From Sphingobium arseniciresistens (lineage in GTDB: Bacteria > Pseudomonadota > Alphaproteobacteria > Sphingomonadales > Sphingomonadaceae): 64,000 nucleotides of DNA. The notes below the pieces were generated by a model. It made no database searches, was not told the origin of the DNA, and was given only the letters and a program-made list of their open reading frames with translations. The position numbers and the translations under genes were made by a program. The stretch is from the NCBI GenBank assembly GCA_029167225.1, contig JARFNK010000005.1, positions 226,012-290,011 of the forward strand, written 5' to 3'. Of this stretch, positions 56,553 to 64,000 are shown one piece after another. Within the stretch, counting starts at the first letter, position 1; every line of letters starts with the position of its first letter.

Positions 56553-56572
56553 CGTCATTGCGCGCAATGACG
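56553..56572. promoter_or_regulatory. Perfect 20-base palindrome over the XRE start codon
   Basis: CGTCATTGCGCGCAATGACG is its own reverse complement and contains the ATG of the XRE gene (56567-56569). The position suggests an autoregulatory operator for the small helix-turn-helix protein, which could also act on the divergent small gene at 56309. The 257-base gap 56310-56566 holds no other recognised feature. Confidence 0.6.
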
Positions 56573-56776
56573 TTGCGCGAGGTCTTGGCAGAAAATTTGA
56601 AGCGGCACCGGTTGGCAGCGGGTTTGTCGCAGGAAGAGCTTGCCCATCGCGCCGACATTGACCGGACCTACGTCAGCAGCCTTGAGCGGTGCCAGTATGC
56701 TGCCACTGTTGATGTGATCGAAAAGCTCGCACGCGAGTTGAAGATCGAAGCCTCGCTGCTGCTGCAGCAGTCCTGA
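56567..56776 (+). CDS. XRE-family helix-turn-helix regulator
   Basis: 69 residues from ATG 56567; a TTG nine bases earlier is less likely. Almost the whole protein is a Cro/CI domain: LAENLKRHRLAAGLSQEELAHRADIDRTYVSSLERCQYAATVDVIEKLA. It is one of few plus-strand genes in this part of the element and is divergent from the small DUF2285-like gene. A perfect palindrome lies on its start, so it probably represses itself. It may control the maintenance genes. Confidence 0.87.
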   Translation: MTLREVLAENLKRHRLAAGLSQEELAHRADIDRTYVSSLERCQYAATVDVIEKLARELKIEASLLLQQS

Positions 56777-56806
56777 CAATCCGGTGTAATTTATGAACAT
56801 GCCGAA

Positions 56807-56834
56807 GCCCCGCCCGGCAGGTGCCGGGCGGGGC
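56807..56834. terminator. Strong GC hairpin between XRE and DUF736 genes
   Basis: Thirteen-base arms (GCCCCGCCCGGCA at 56807-56819 and its complement at 56822-56834) are separated by GG. It lies between the convergent XRE and DUF736 stops, so it can end both transcripts. It lacks a long T-tract, but the stem is very GC-rich. Confidence 0.7.
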
Positions 56835-56845
56835 TGGCTCTCCGG

Positions 56846-57166
56846 TCAGTCGCCGTTGGTGCGGCGTGCGCGCGACCAGATCAGGTTGTAGGACTTGCCG
56901 TCTTCGTCATCGAAGAGGTTGGCGAAGATCGGGGCGGTGAAGCTGGGATCATCGAGCTTGACCGAGAGATAGTCGCGGCCTTCGTTCGAGCGCTTGGTCC
57001 AGGCGGCGCCGATTTCCGCGCGGCCAACGAAGACGCGGTGCGACGGTGCGTTCTCGTTGTCGCTGGCTTCGGGGACGATGCGGACGTTCTTCTGCTGCAC
57101 CGACATGGTGACGATCTCGCCCTTGTATTCGTTGCCGGTCTTGGTGAAAGTTCCGATGTTGGCCAT
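56846..57166 (-). CDS. DUF736 protein (second copy)
   Basis: 106 residues beginning MANIGTFTKTGNEYKGEIVTM. Family blocks: SDNENAPSHRVFVGRAEIGAAWTK, RDYLSVKLDDPSFTAPIFANLF and YNLIWSRARR. It is the more typical of the two DUF736 copies in the window. The gene is preceded by a 608-base noncoding region that includes a structured element and lies within a pair of 26-base inverted repeats, which suggests special regulation. Function unknown; high expression or single-strand DNA binding are guesses. Confidence 0.9.
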   Translation of the reverse strand: MANIGTFTKTGNEYKGEIVTMSVQQKNVRIVPEASDNENAPSHRVFVGRAEIGAAWTKRSNEGRDYLSVKLDDPSFTAPIFANLFDDEDGKSYNLIWSRARRTNGD

Positions 57167-57774
57167 GATGATTTCCTTCAAGTTGGTCGAACCCGCGCCC
57201 ATCGCGGCCTCGATGGCTGGTTGAAGGCAGGGGCTTGTGCCCGCTGCACCGGCACGGCCGAAACAAAGTGGAGGATGGCGGCCAGGCGGCTTTCTTGCCT
57301 CGCGAGGAATGGGCGGCACGCCCAGGGGAAGAAAGTCGCCGCAGACGCCGTTGCAGCAAGGGATCAAGCGGCGCAGCCATCCCCTGCCAACCAGAGCCAT
57401 TGAAGAGGCGGCATTGGGCGCGGCTCGCACTTGAGCCAGGAAACATGGCCAGCCTGGACTGCCAGACCGGGGAGCACAAGGGTGGAACTTGATCGCCAAT
57501 TGCAGCAGCTAGCCGGATCCGCTTGCCCAACTGCGCAACGAACATCGGTGCCACTCCGGGCCTTCGCGCTCTCCGGGATGCGCTGCTTGGCTTGGCAGCG
57601 AACGCCCCAGCAACATTCGGGCCTGGCTGAACCCAGCAACCGCCCGATCGGCTCGGCCTCGACGCCAACGGGAAAGGACCGCTCCGCTGAACCCGCCGCT
57701 GCCCCGCAACGGCCATTCTGACCGTGCCAGCTGCGTCCGGCACCTGCCGGGCGGGGCTTCGGGTAAGGGCCGAA
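57167..57774. other. Long noncoding stretch upstream of DUF736
   Basis: About 608 bases without a convincing gene. It contains the structured element (57254-57345), a GC-rich stretch with short frames on both strands that show no similarity, and the right copy of the 26-base inverted repeat at 57737-57762. Small proteins cannot be fully excluded, but no frame has a normal start signal. Confidence 0.5.
57254..57345. ncRNA. Conserved structured element, copy 1
   Basis: Shares a leader (GGCCGAAacaaAGtGGAGGATGGCGG) with 60859-60884. Outer stem GGCGGCTTTCTT (57285-57296) pairs with AAGAAAGTCGCC (57329-57340) with one wobble; an inner hairpin GGGCG/CGCCC is at 57311-57323. In copy 2 the same stems are kept with different bases. 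It lies upstream of the minus-strand DUF736 gene, about 90-180 bases before its start. Strand of transcription is unknown. Confidence 0.5.
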
Positions 57775-58179
57775 CTACAGGCGGACGCGGCTCCAATGCG
57801 TCCACGATGCTGCGGCTATGATTGCGGCACCGACCAGCGACACGGCAAGTTGCGATCCGCTGTGCGGCATGGTCGCAACCGCGATGCCGTGAACGGCGTG
57901 GTATCCGGCGATGGCGGCGGGCGTTGCAAAGGCGATCCCGATCGCCGCCCGCGTCAGGTCGGACTTGGCGTGGGCCATGGCGACCTGCGCCACTGCCAGC
58001 AGAATGATCGCGGCAATTGCCGCGGCGGCGAGCGCAGCGACGATGCCGGCGCCACCACGGTAGGTCGCAGATCCCGCAAGGGACGCGACGAATAGCGGCA
58101 GCGCGTGGATCGAGAGGCGGAAAAGCAGCGCGCAGATCAAAAACACGGCGACGATTATCAGGGCAAAGCCGATCAGCAT
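57775..58179 (-). CDS. Small polytopic membrane protein
   Basis: 134 residues from ATG 58179, which has AAGGAGG 6 bases upstream. Four hydrophobic segments are visible: LIGFALIIVAVFLICALLF, ALPLFVASLAGSA, IVAALAAAAIAAIILLAVAQVAM, and LAVSLVGAAIIAAASW. Proteins of this kind are frequent passengers in sphingomonad ICEs. No functional motif is recognised. It is expressed leftwards towards the 26-base repeat. Confidence 0.75.
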   Translation of the reverse strand: MLIGFALIIVAVFLICALLFRLSIHALPLFVASLAGSATYRGGAGIVAALAAAAIAAIILLAVAQVAMAHAKSDLTRAAIGIAFATPAAIAGYHAVHGIAVATMPHSGSQLAVSLVGAAIIAAASWTHWSRVRL

Positions 58180-58322
58180 GGCGTCCTCCTTGAAGCCAAG
58201 GCAAGGGACGCGCTCTCCACCTCCACCGCAGCGCAATGTGCTGGCAAAGCATAGCAGACATGGTCGAAGGCCGGAATACCCGTTGGGCATCCGGCCATTT
58301 CGCCATGTGCGGGTTGGCGCGT

Positions 58323-58487
58323 TCAGGGATTGAACGGGTCATATTCGCGAACGATGCTGTCAGTATCGCCATCGAATTCGGAAGTCGGGACGACGGCGTA
58401 GCCATTGCCGGCGTGGAACAGGGTGACGCAGACCATCAGGGTGCGGGCGAGGCTCCAGGCGTGACGCTGTGCGATGGTGAGTGACAT
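58323..58487 (-). CDS. Short conserved-looking ICE protein
   Basis: 54 residues beginning MSLTIAQRHAWSLARTLMVC, with GGAGCTC upstream. The N-terminal half is a possible amphipathic or signal-like helix (LARTLMVCVTLFHAG). The C-terminal half is acidic (SEFDGDTDSIVREYDPF). The start signal and codon pattern look real despite the small size. Function unknown. Confidence 0.6.
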   Translation of the reverse strand: MSLTIAQRHAWSLARTLMVCVTLFHAGNGYAVVPTSEFDGDTDSIVREYDPFNP

Positions 58488-58796
58488 GTTCGAGCTCCTG
58501 TCTCGGAGCAGGGACCATCCCCGCTCGACAGGCCCCGGACAGACGGCGCAAAGCCGCAATCACCACGAAGGCGCAGACGCAGTGGCCGCACGCGAGAGCG
58601 TAGCGGACCCTTCACGGGTTGATTGAAGGAGGCTTGGGGCCGGCCAACGGAATGGCCTTTAAGAGTGGGATGGCCCGTTTGACGGCAGACCTTCTAATTG
58701 ATCAGCGAAGACTGCAGAGGGCTACAGCGCCGGGAAACCTGCGGCAAAAGGTGAGCACCTACACTACCGTTAGCAGTTCCCCGTCCACTATGATGA
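58488..58796. other. Intergenic stretch without a recognised gene
   Basis: About 309 bases between the 54-residue gene and the SEC-C protein gene. It has no good start signals and no clear inverted repeat. It probably holds the promoter of the small gene on the minus strand and the 3' end of the SEC-C transcript. Confidence 0.4.
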
Positions 58797-59780
58797 CTAG
58801 ACGGGATATTTTCGGGATGGTGCCGATGGATTGTCGCTGCGGCAATTTCGGTCGGAGAATTGCCGGGTGACCTCAGACGCGATGAACTGCGCGCCCATCA
58901 GAATGTGGCCGGTCTCGACGCGTCCTGGTGGCGGGGTATCGTAGCGGCTGGCCACGTAGGGTGGAAACAGTGCGACAACGCGCTGTATGCGGTCGAGGTC
59001 AAGTCCTGGCACGAGTCCCGCCAATCTATTCGCAGCGGCTTTCAGGTCGTGTCCGATTGCCCGGCTGCGCAATTCAGCATCGGAAATGCCGAGAGCCGCC
59101 AGACCTGCTTTCAGGGCTAGTTCCGCACCGAGCAGGGCGCTTTGAACGGTTCCTCGAAAATCATATGCGCTTGTCGCGGTTGCTGCGGCGGCTTCAAGTT
59201 GCGCATGTGATCGCCAAATAAGGTCCTGACCACGAGCATCGAGAGTTCTGCCGTGTCCGAATTCCTGCCATCCATATCCGAAATCGAGGATATCCGCCGC
59301 TTGATCGGTAAAGCGGTCGAGTTCTTCGGGGATAGAAGCTAGCCATTGCCTTTGGACATCGTTCAAATCGATGAGCTTCCAAAATTCGATGTGGGCTGTT
59401 CCGAAAGCGATAGGCGCATACAGACGGCAGAACATGTCGCGGAAAAGATAAGCGCCGAGATGCATTCCGCCTGACTGAAGTTCTTTGGGGATAAACAGGA
59501 GGTCACATAACTGGCGTGTCCGATCGACGATTGGTGGCGTACCTCGTCCCATCAGGATCGCGTGTATCCCAAATTCCTGAAGCGCTTTGCCGATATTCAT
59601 GAGATGACGGGCGCTGGGTTCGAGACCTTCGGCTAGATGATGATCGTCCGCACGTTTCAGCGCGGCTAGAAGGTCCTGATCAGAAATTTCAAGGTGCGAG
59701 GACAGGCTATCGATCTTACCGCAACAGTGTTTGTTGCGCTTGCCGCTCCCACAAGGGCATGGCGAATTGCGCGTAGTCAT
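58797..59780 (-). CDS. SEC-C zinc-finger protein with possible HEPN-like C-terminal domain
   Basis: 327 residues. The N-terminus MTTRNSPCPCGSGKRNKHCC is a full SEC-C zinc motif (Cys8, Cys10, Cys19, Cys20). The middle is helical and unknown. The C-terminal 130 residues, with SALLGAELALKAGLAALG and RSRAIGHDLKAAANRLAGL, resemble a HEPN helix bundle: a helix with ELALKAGL, then R-x5-H and GHDL. If so, it may be an RNase or an RNA-binding toxin-like protein. Base usage looks less GC-rich than the neighbours, which suggests a passenger gene. I am not sure of the HEPN reading. Confidence 0.6.
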   Translation of the reverse strand: MTTRNSPCPCGSGKRNKHCCGKIDSLSSHLEISDQDLLAALKRADDHHLAEGLEPSARHLMNIGKALQEFGIHAILMGRGTPPIVDRTRQLCDLLFIPKELQSGGMHLGAYLFRDMFCRLYAPIAFGTAHIEFWKLIDLNDVQRQWLASIPEELDRFTDQAADILDFGYGWQEFGHGRTLDARGQDLIWRSHAQLEAAAATATSAYDFRGTVQSALLGAELALKAGLAALGISDAELRSRAIGHDLKAAANRLAGLVPGLDLDRIQRVVALFPPYVASRYDTPPPGRVETGHILMGAQFIASEVTRQFSDRNCRSDNPSAPSRKYPV

Positions 59781-59854
59781 TGTCTAGAGAATTCCAAGAA
59801 TGTGTTGAAGGTTCTCACCATTTGCCGTCTAGCGCGTGAAGTCTGAACTTTCAC

Positions 59855-60766
59855 TCATTCGATCGCCCACACATAAATCCCCAGCTTGCGGGCCTTGTCG
59901 ACGAGGTTGGCATTGATGCCATTGCCCGGACAGGCGACCACGGCCTTGGGCAGCGCCTCGAGCATCTGATCGTTGCGACGGAACGGTGCAGCCTTCTTGA
60001 ATCGCTCCCAGTCGGGCCGGAACGGAACATGGACGATCTTGCGGTTGCGCGCCCAGAGCGAAGCGATGTGCTCGCCGCCGGTCGGATTGCCGCCGTGGAA
60101 CAGCACCATGTCGGGGTACTTGGCGAGCACCTTATCGAGGACCGCCCAGATGCGGTTGTGATCCTGATAGGCTGGACCTGCAGTAAAGGCGATGCGTGTG
60201 CCGGTGGGCAGCAGTGGCTCGGTTTCCGAACGGCGTTTTGCGGCAAGGAAATCGCGACTGTCGATCATGCTGGCGGTCAGGGTGCGGTGATTGACCAGGG
60301 AACCTGTTCGCGGTGTCCAGGCCTTACGGAAGTGGGCTTCGAACTGATCGGCGGCGGCTTCGCGCATGAACTCCATCGCATTGCGGCGTTCGATAAGACC
60401 TATGCCTTCGCGGATCAGCTGTTCCAGTTCGACCGATTTGACCTCGGAGCCGTCCTGCTCGCGCTGGCTGCGTTTCTGGGCGTCCTCGTTGTCGTCGAGT
60501 TCGCGCTGGATCCGGCCCTGCGCGCGGTGGAAGAGATTGCCGAGCGACCAGCACAGGTCTTCAAGGTCGGGTTCGAGCCGGGTGTCGAGCATCGTGGCGA
60601 TGAGGGCATCGAACATGTCGGCGACGGCGCCAGCAGCGACGCGATCGTCGGGAAGTGGCCGCGGGTCGGCTTCGTCTGAGAAGGGGCGGTAGCCGTAAAG
60701 CGCGATCTCATCGAGGAGATGAGCCGTTGGCGAAGTTTCGTGTTCGGGTTCGTCTGGATAAGTCAC
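59855..60766 (-). CDS. DUF2493 (SLOG/YspA-like) protein
   Basis: 303 residues from GTG 60766 (AGGACAG upstream); an alternative GTG at 60799 adds 11 residues. The N-terminal 170 residues are helical, with DMFDALIATMLDTRLEPDLEDL and a charged stretch. The C-terminal domain has RIAFTAGPAYQDHNRIWAVLDKV, MVLFHGGNPTGGEHIASLWA and VVACPGNGINANLVDKAR, the course of SLOG nucleotide-binding domains of the DUF2493/YspA group. These may sense nucleotide ligands; in ICEs the role is unknown. A structured element lies directly upstream. Confidence 0.8.
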   Translation of the reverse strand: MTYPDEPEHETSPTAHLLDEIALYGYRPFSDEADPRPLPDDRVAAGAVADMFDALIATMLDTRLEPDLEDLCWSLGNLFHRAQGRIQRELDDNEDAQKRSQREQDGSEVKSVELEQLIREGIGLIERRNAMEFMREAAADQFEAHFRKAWTPRTGSLVNHRTLTASMIDSRDFLAAKRRSETEPLLPTGTRIAFTAGPAYQDHNRIWAVLDKVLAKYPDMVLFHGGNPTGGEHIASLWARNRKIVHVPFRPDWERFKKAAPFRRNDQMLEALPKAVVACPGNGINANLVDKARKLGIYVWAIE

Positions 60767-60858
60767 CGTGGTCTGTCCTGGTCTCGCTCGACCGGGCACC
60801 TAGCCCGGTCTTCTCGGCGATCCCTCTGACCGGCAGCCGTGAGGCTGCACCTGAAAGG

Positions 60859-60946
60859 CCGAAGCGAAGCGGAGGATGGCGGGCAGCGGCTATTTTGGGT
60901 CGCGATGGAAAGGCGCGCTTGTCGCGCCGCCGGAAAATAGCCGCAT
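60859..60946. ncRNA. Conserved structured element, copy 2
   Basis: Outer stem GCGGCTATTTT (60886-60896) pairs perfectly with AAAATAGCCGC (60934-60944). An inner hairpin GGCGCG/CGCGCC with loop CTTGT is at 60912-60928. The leader GCCGAAGCGAAGCGGAGGAT is shared with copy 1. It lies 90 bases upstream of the DUF2493 start on the minus strand. The gap 60800-61078 has no gene. Confidence 0.5.
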
Positions 60947-61078
60947 CACCGCCATTGCGGCCTCGCGGCTGCCGGTCTCTCGGATCGCACCTCAAGGAAG
61001 GCCGGGCGTGCCCGTTGCGGCTGACCGGGGATCATGGCCGGCACCCCAAAGCCCACCCGATCCCCGTCTCGGCCAACC

Positions 61079-62128
61079 TCAGCCCGCTATGAACCGATCG
61101 CGGTCGGCTTCATGCAACTGGGAGATCACTCGCGCTTTCAGCATCGATGCACCGTGCTGGCGCAGGTCGTCATTGAAGTCCCCGAGGTCGGGTCTCAGCG
61201 AGACCAGTTCGATCCCTGCTGCCTGTGCGCGATCGGTCAGAATCGCATAGGCCGCGTCGCCGGCCTTGTCGCGATCTCGCGCGACATAAAGGCGCTTGAG
61301 TGCGCCGGGGAACAGGATGGCGGCCAAATGGGCAGACGATGTAGCAGCAACCATTGGCATTCTCGGCAGGGGCGCACGCAGCGACAGGACGGTTTCGATG
61401 CCTTCGCCGGCAACGATCACGTCCTGCGCTTGGCCGAACCGAATCGCGCTCCCGAGGATATTGCCCATTGCCCGCCGCGGCGAGGCGACGGCGGCTTTCG
61501 ATGATCCGTTGGGGTTGAGCCAGGTTCGATGCGTGCCGGTCTGCACGCCGTCATCATCGGTCACTGCCGCGATCAGTGCCGGAAAGCTGCCCGGCGTGTC
61601 GGGGATATCGTCCTCGTTCGGGCGGTAATAGCAGCGGGGATGGAACCGTAGCGCAGTCAGGTCGTCGGTGCAGGTGATACTGCGCGACGTGAGATAGGTT
61701 GCCGCCAAGGTTCCCGTGAGCGGTTTGGACGCCGCGAAGAGGCGCCGGGCTGCGGTCGGCGATCCTACCCGTGCGGGTGGTGGCTTTGTAGACTGGCAAC
61801 TATTCTCATCGGCGGATGGCGGTAAGGACAGGAACCGCTCGGCCTCGTCGATGGTCTCGGACAGTTGGCCATGGCGCTGGTTGATGCGGATGAGATCGAC
61901 CAGATCGCCATGCTCGCCGGTAGCGGCATCGACCCAGTTGCCGACACGGCCGCGTTCGGTTTCGAACAGCCGAACATAGAGGCTGCGTCCCGGCGTACCG
62001 GCGATATCACCAACCATCCAGTAACGCCCCTCGCGGCGACCTGCGGGGAGATAGTGGCGGCAAACTCCTATCGCATTCTGTGCAAGCCGTTCCGACAATT
62101 CCGCCGCGCGGGTTGAAAGCCTGCCCAT
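61079..62128 (-). CDS. Toprim-domain protein (primase-like)
   Basis: 349 residues. The N-terminal part (RYWMVGDIAGTPGRSLYVRL, TGEHGDLVDLIRI) resembles the CHC2/DUF7146-type region of mobile-element primases, though the zinc ligands are not obvious. The Toprim domain has VAGEGIETVLSL with Glu242 and LYVARDRDKAGDAAY with Asp285 and Asp287. It could make primers for replication or second-strand synthesis after transfer. It is one base from the strawberry-notch gene and probably co-transcribed. Confidence 0.85.
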   Translation of the reverse strand: MGRLSTRAAELSERLAQNAIGVCRHYLPAGRREGRYWMVGDIAGTPGRSLYVRLFETERGRVGNWVDAATGEHGDLVDLIRINQRHGQLSETIDEAERFLSLPPSADENSCQSTKPPPARVGSPTAARRLFAASKPLTGTLAATYLTSRSITCTDDLTALRFHPRCYYRPNEDDIPDTPGSFPALIAAVTDDDGVQTGTHRTWLNPNGSSKAAVASPRRAMGNILGSAIRFGQAQDVIVAGEGIETVLSLRAPLPRMPMVAATSSAHLAAILFPGALKRLYVARDRDKAGDAAYAILTDRAQAAGIELVSLRPDLGDFNDDLRQHGASMLKARVISQLHEADRDRFIAG

Positions 62129-62129
62129 G

Positions 62130-64000
62130 TCAGGCGGCCTTGCGGTCGAGGATGCGGGTCACCGGGTGACGTGCGAACAGCCGTTCGAGCACCTCGCTGC
62201 CGACGGCGGTGTCGTCCGGCACGAACAGTCGCAGTTTCCAGCTGATGATTTCCGAGAACAGCCCCATGGCCTTCAACCGATCCACCGCGGTCGGCCCGAA
62301 GCCGGTTAGTTCGATCCGGTTGGCCTGCATCAGCCGCGAGCGGCGCAGCTGCAGACCATCTGTCAGGTCGATCACGCTATGACCTTCGCGGAGCAGCGCC
62401 AATGCCTGCGACGGCGACAGTTGGGGCGCGTCGGCGCTGACCGCTTGTGCCGCCCATGCCGGTGACACCCGGCGACCGACGATGGTCTGGCCGTCATCGG
62501 TGCGCAGGCGATAGACGCGGGTCGATTCCTCGGGCAGCCGCTTCCAGATCGGCAGCAGCAAGCCGGTGACGATGTGCAGCTCGCTGGTTTCGAACTCTGG
62601 AATTTGAACGAACTCGGCCTCCCAGGCCGCGCGAAATTCTGCTTCGTGGGCGGGTTCCCAACTGGTTTCGGACAGGTGGTTGAGTGCGAAGTTCAGCTTC
62701 TCCATCGGTCGGATCAGCCGCACACGCCGTTCTACCTCGCCGTCGTCGAGCATCAAGCTACGCGCGGGCAATTGCACGGCTGCCCGCTTCGAGCGGGAGT
62801 TGACCAGCAACTTCGCACCCGGCTCGCAAAGCAGTTCGAGCGCCTGATTGGCAGTCAGCGGCTGGTTGCGTGACTGGACCTCAATGGTGAGCAAGCGGGT
62901 CTCCGCACCTGTTGCGGGATGCGTGTAGATCGTCTCGCTGTGCGCGACCGTGAAGCTGTCGGCAGTCAGTGTTTCGAGACCGATATCGTAGGTGCCACTC
63001 GCCATCGCGCTTTCGACCTTCGCGGTCAGCAACTGTTCGAACACCGTGAACAGCACGTTCTGCATCGCGATGGTCAGCGCCAGCAGCCGGTTGAGGAACG
63101 TGGTGATCGGCGGAAGTTCGTCCTTCAGGCACCCGCTGCCATCGGTGAGCGACAGTCCGGTGATGTTCTCGAATGTGCTGAGCGAGCAGCGCTCGACCTT
63201 GCCAGCATAGACCAGCAGGTAGAACTGGCGCAGCGCGTCGCGGGCATAGGGGCTCTCGAGATTGTCCTCAGGGCGGAACAGGCCTTGCCCGCCGGTTTGG
63301 CGCTGTCCGCGCGTGATTGCGCCAAGCGTGTCGAGCCGCCGGGCAATGGTCGAAAGGAAGCGCTTCTCAGCTTGCACATCGGTTGCCACCGGTCGGAACA
63401 GCGGCGGCTGCGCCTGATTGGTGCGGTTGGTACGTCCCAGCCCCTGGATCGCGGCATCGGCTTTCCAGCCTGCTTCGAGCAGATAGTGATGCCGTAGCCG
63501 CTGGTTCCGACTCCCGAGATCGGCATGGTAACTGCGCCCGGTGCCACCGGCGTCGGAGAACACAAGGATCTGCTTCCGGTCCTCCATGAACGCCTGCGCT
63601 TCTGCAAGGTTGGCATGGGCGGGCCGGTTCTCGACCACAAACCGCTCGCCGTCTACATCAACCTTCCGAACGATCCTGCGGGAACGTCCGGTGACCTCCG
63701 CTACCATGTCGGCGCCGAACCGCTGGACGATCTGGTCGAGCGCGCCCTGGACCGGTTCCATCGATGCCAAATGCTCGATCAATCGGTCGCGGCGTTCGAT
63801 GGCTTCCCGGCACTGGATGATATTCCCATCGCCGTCATAGGCAGGCCGCGACGCAAGGTTGCCGTCGCCATCGGAATAGGGCTCGTAGAGCTGCGTCGGG
63901 AAGCTGTGCAGCAAATAGTCCAGAACGTATTCTTTGCAGTCGCAGTTTATGTCGAGCGTGGCGGCGAGAGACGCAGGTTTCCTTCGGTTTTCCATGATTT
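62130..64000 (-). CDS. Strawberry-notch-like helicase-family protein, 5' part beyond the window
   Basis: At least 621 residues are visible and the frame stays open to the right edge, so the N-terminal helicase and any methyltransferase part lie outside. The visible part has KQILVFSDAGGTGRSYHADLG, HHYLLEAGWKADAAIQGLGRTNRTNQAQPP, and FLSTIARRLDTLGAITRGQRQTGG, which are the SBNO C-terminal helicase blocks (the arginine-finger-like Q..GR.NR). The last 250 residues are a family-specific tail. These large proteins are conserved in sphingomonad and related ICEs. Their function in the element is not established. It is transcribed with the Toprim gene. Confidence 0.8.
   Translation of the reverse strand, partial: IMENRRKPASLAATLDINCDCKEYVLDYLLHSFPTQLYEPYSDGDGNLASRPAYDGDGNIIQCREAIERRDRLIEHLASMEPVQGALDQIVQRFGADMVAEVTGRSRRIVRKVDVDGERFVVENRPAHANLAEAQAFMEDRKQILVFSDAGGTGRSYHADLGSRNQRLRHHYLLEAGWKADAAIQGLGRTNRTNQAQPPLFRPVATDVQAEKRFLSTIARRLDTLGAITRGQRQTGGQGLFRPEDNLESPYARDALRQFYLLVYAGKVERCSLSTFENITGLSLTDGSGCLKDELPPITTFLNRLLALTIAMQNVLFTVFEQLLTAKVESAMASGTYDIGLETLTADSFTVAHSETIYTHPATGAETRLLTIEVQSRNQPLTANQALELLCEPGAKLLVNSRSKRAAVQLPARSLMLDDGEVERRVRLIRPMEKLNFALNHLSETSWEPAHEAEFRAAWEAEFVQIPEFETSELHIVTGLLLPIWKRLPEESTRVYRLRTDDGQTIVGRRVSPAWAAQAVSADAPQLSPSQALALLREGHSVIDLTDGLQLRRSRLMQANRIELTGFGPTAVDRLKAMGLFSEIISWKLRLFVPDDTAVGSEVLERLFARHPVTRILDRKAA

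Larger units (their letters stand above)
56802..57762. repeat. 26-base inverted repeats flanking the second DUF736 gene
   Basis: Bases 56802-56827 are the exact reverse complement of 57737-57762. The unit starts CCGAAGCCCCGCCCGGCAGG. The two copies are 909 bases apart and enclose the DUF736 gene and the noncoding stretch upstream of it. Copy 1 overlaps a terminator hairpin. No transposase is present, so a mobile cassette is not shown. Confidence 0.6.

Noticed and set aside
1-64000. CRISPR arrays, insertion sequences, integrase or transposase genes, rRNA
   Set aside because: None was seen: no regularly spaced repeats of CRISPR size and no protein with recombinase or transposase motifs on either strand.

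Overview
The window looks like chromosomal DNA of a high-GC alphaproteobacterium of the sphingomonad type (Novosphingobium/Sphingobium-like). It carries a large accessory region that resembles a Tn4371-like integrative and conjugative element (ICE) with a catabolic cargo. The taxonomic call rests on the style of the core genes, the long TonB-dependent receptor and the sphingomonad-type transfer genes; it is inference, not a database match.

Layout. (1) 1-2792: ordinary core genes (end of gloB, a small lipoprotein, a Trm112-family protein, a LON-domain protein, a YbbN-like thioredoxin) ending at a tRNA-Gly(GCC), the likely core/accessory junction. (2) 2793-3727: gene-poor junction with a remnant of a CusF-like copper-binding protein. 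(3) 3728-29555: catabolic cargo. A MarR-type regulator faces a CaiB/HMG-CoA-lyase/LeuC/LeuD-like operon. Then come a LysR regulator, a TonB receptor, a two-subunit molybdenum hydroxylase, and a long operon: ring-cleavage-product hydrolase, CarAa-like Rieske oxygenase, its reductase, extradiol dioxygenase, amidase, M20-type hydrolase, MhpD/MhpF/MhpE-like lower pathway and a complete pyruvate carboxylase, closed by a second LysR gene. (4) 29543-39186: trbI-trbB mating-pair operon, all on the minus strand. (5) 39417-46923: four cargo genes, mostly on the plus strand, inserted between trbB and the CopG/traG genes. They include a 1302-residue SMC/Rad50-like ATPase ending in two LexA/S24-like domains, and are my best candidate for an undescribed defence system. 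(6) 47000-64000: transfer and maintenance genes: CopG, traG, relaxase, lytic transglycosylase, two DUF736 genes, traF-like peptidase, DUF2840, repA, regulators, DUF2493, Toprim protein and a strawberry-notch-like protein cut by the window edge.

How it works together (inference). The TonB receptor imports an aromatic or N-heterocyclic compound. The molybdenum hydroxylase and CarAa-like oxygenase hydroxylate it. The extradiol enzyme and the alpha/beta hydrolase cleave the ring to 2-hydroxypenta-2,4-dienoate plus an acid. MhpD/E/F-like enzymes give pyruvate and acetyl-CoA. The LeuCD/CaiB/lyase module could convert a C5 unsaturated dicarboxylate by way of a citramalyl-CoA-type intermediate to the same products, and pyruvate carboxylase would replenish oxaloacetate. 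Two promoters in the cluster share an unusual -35/spacer/-10 architecture that suggests common control.

No integrase, transposase, CRISPR array or second attachment site was recognised, so the ICE presumably continues past the right edge.
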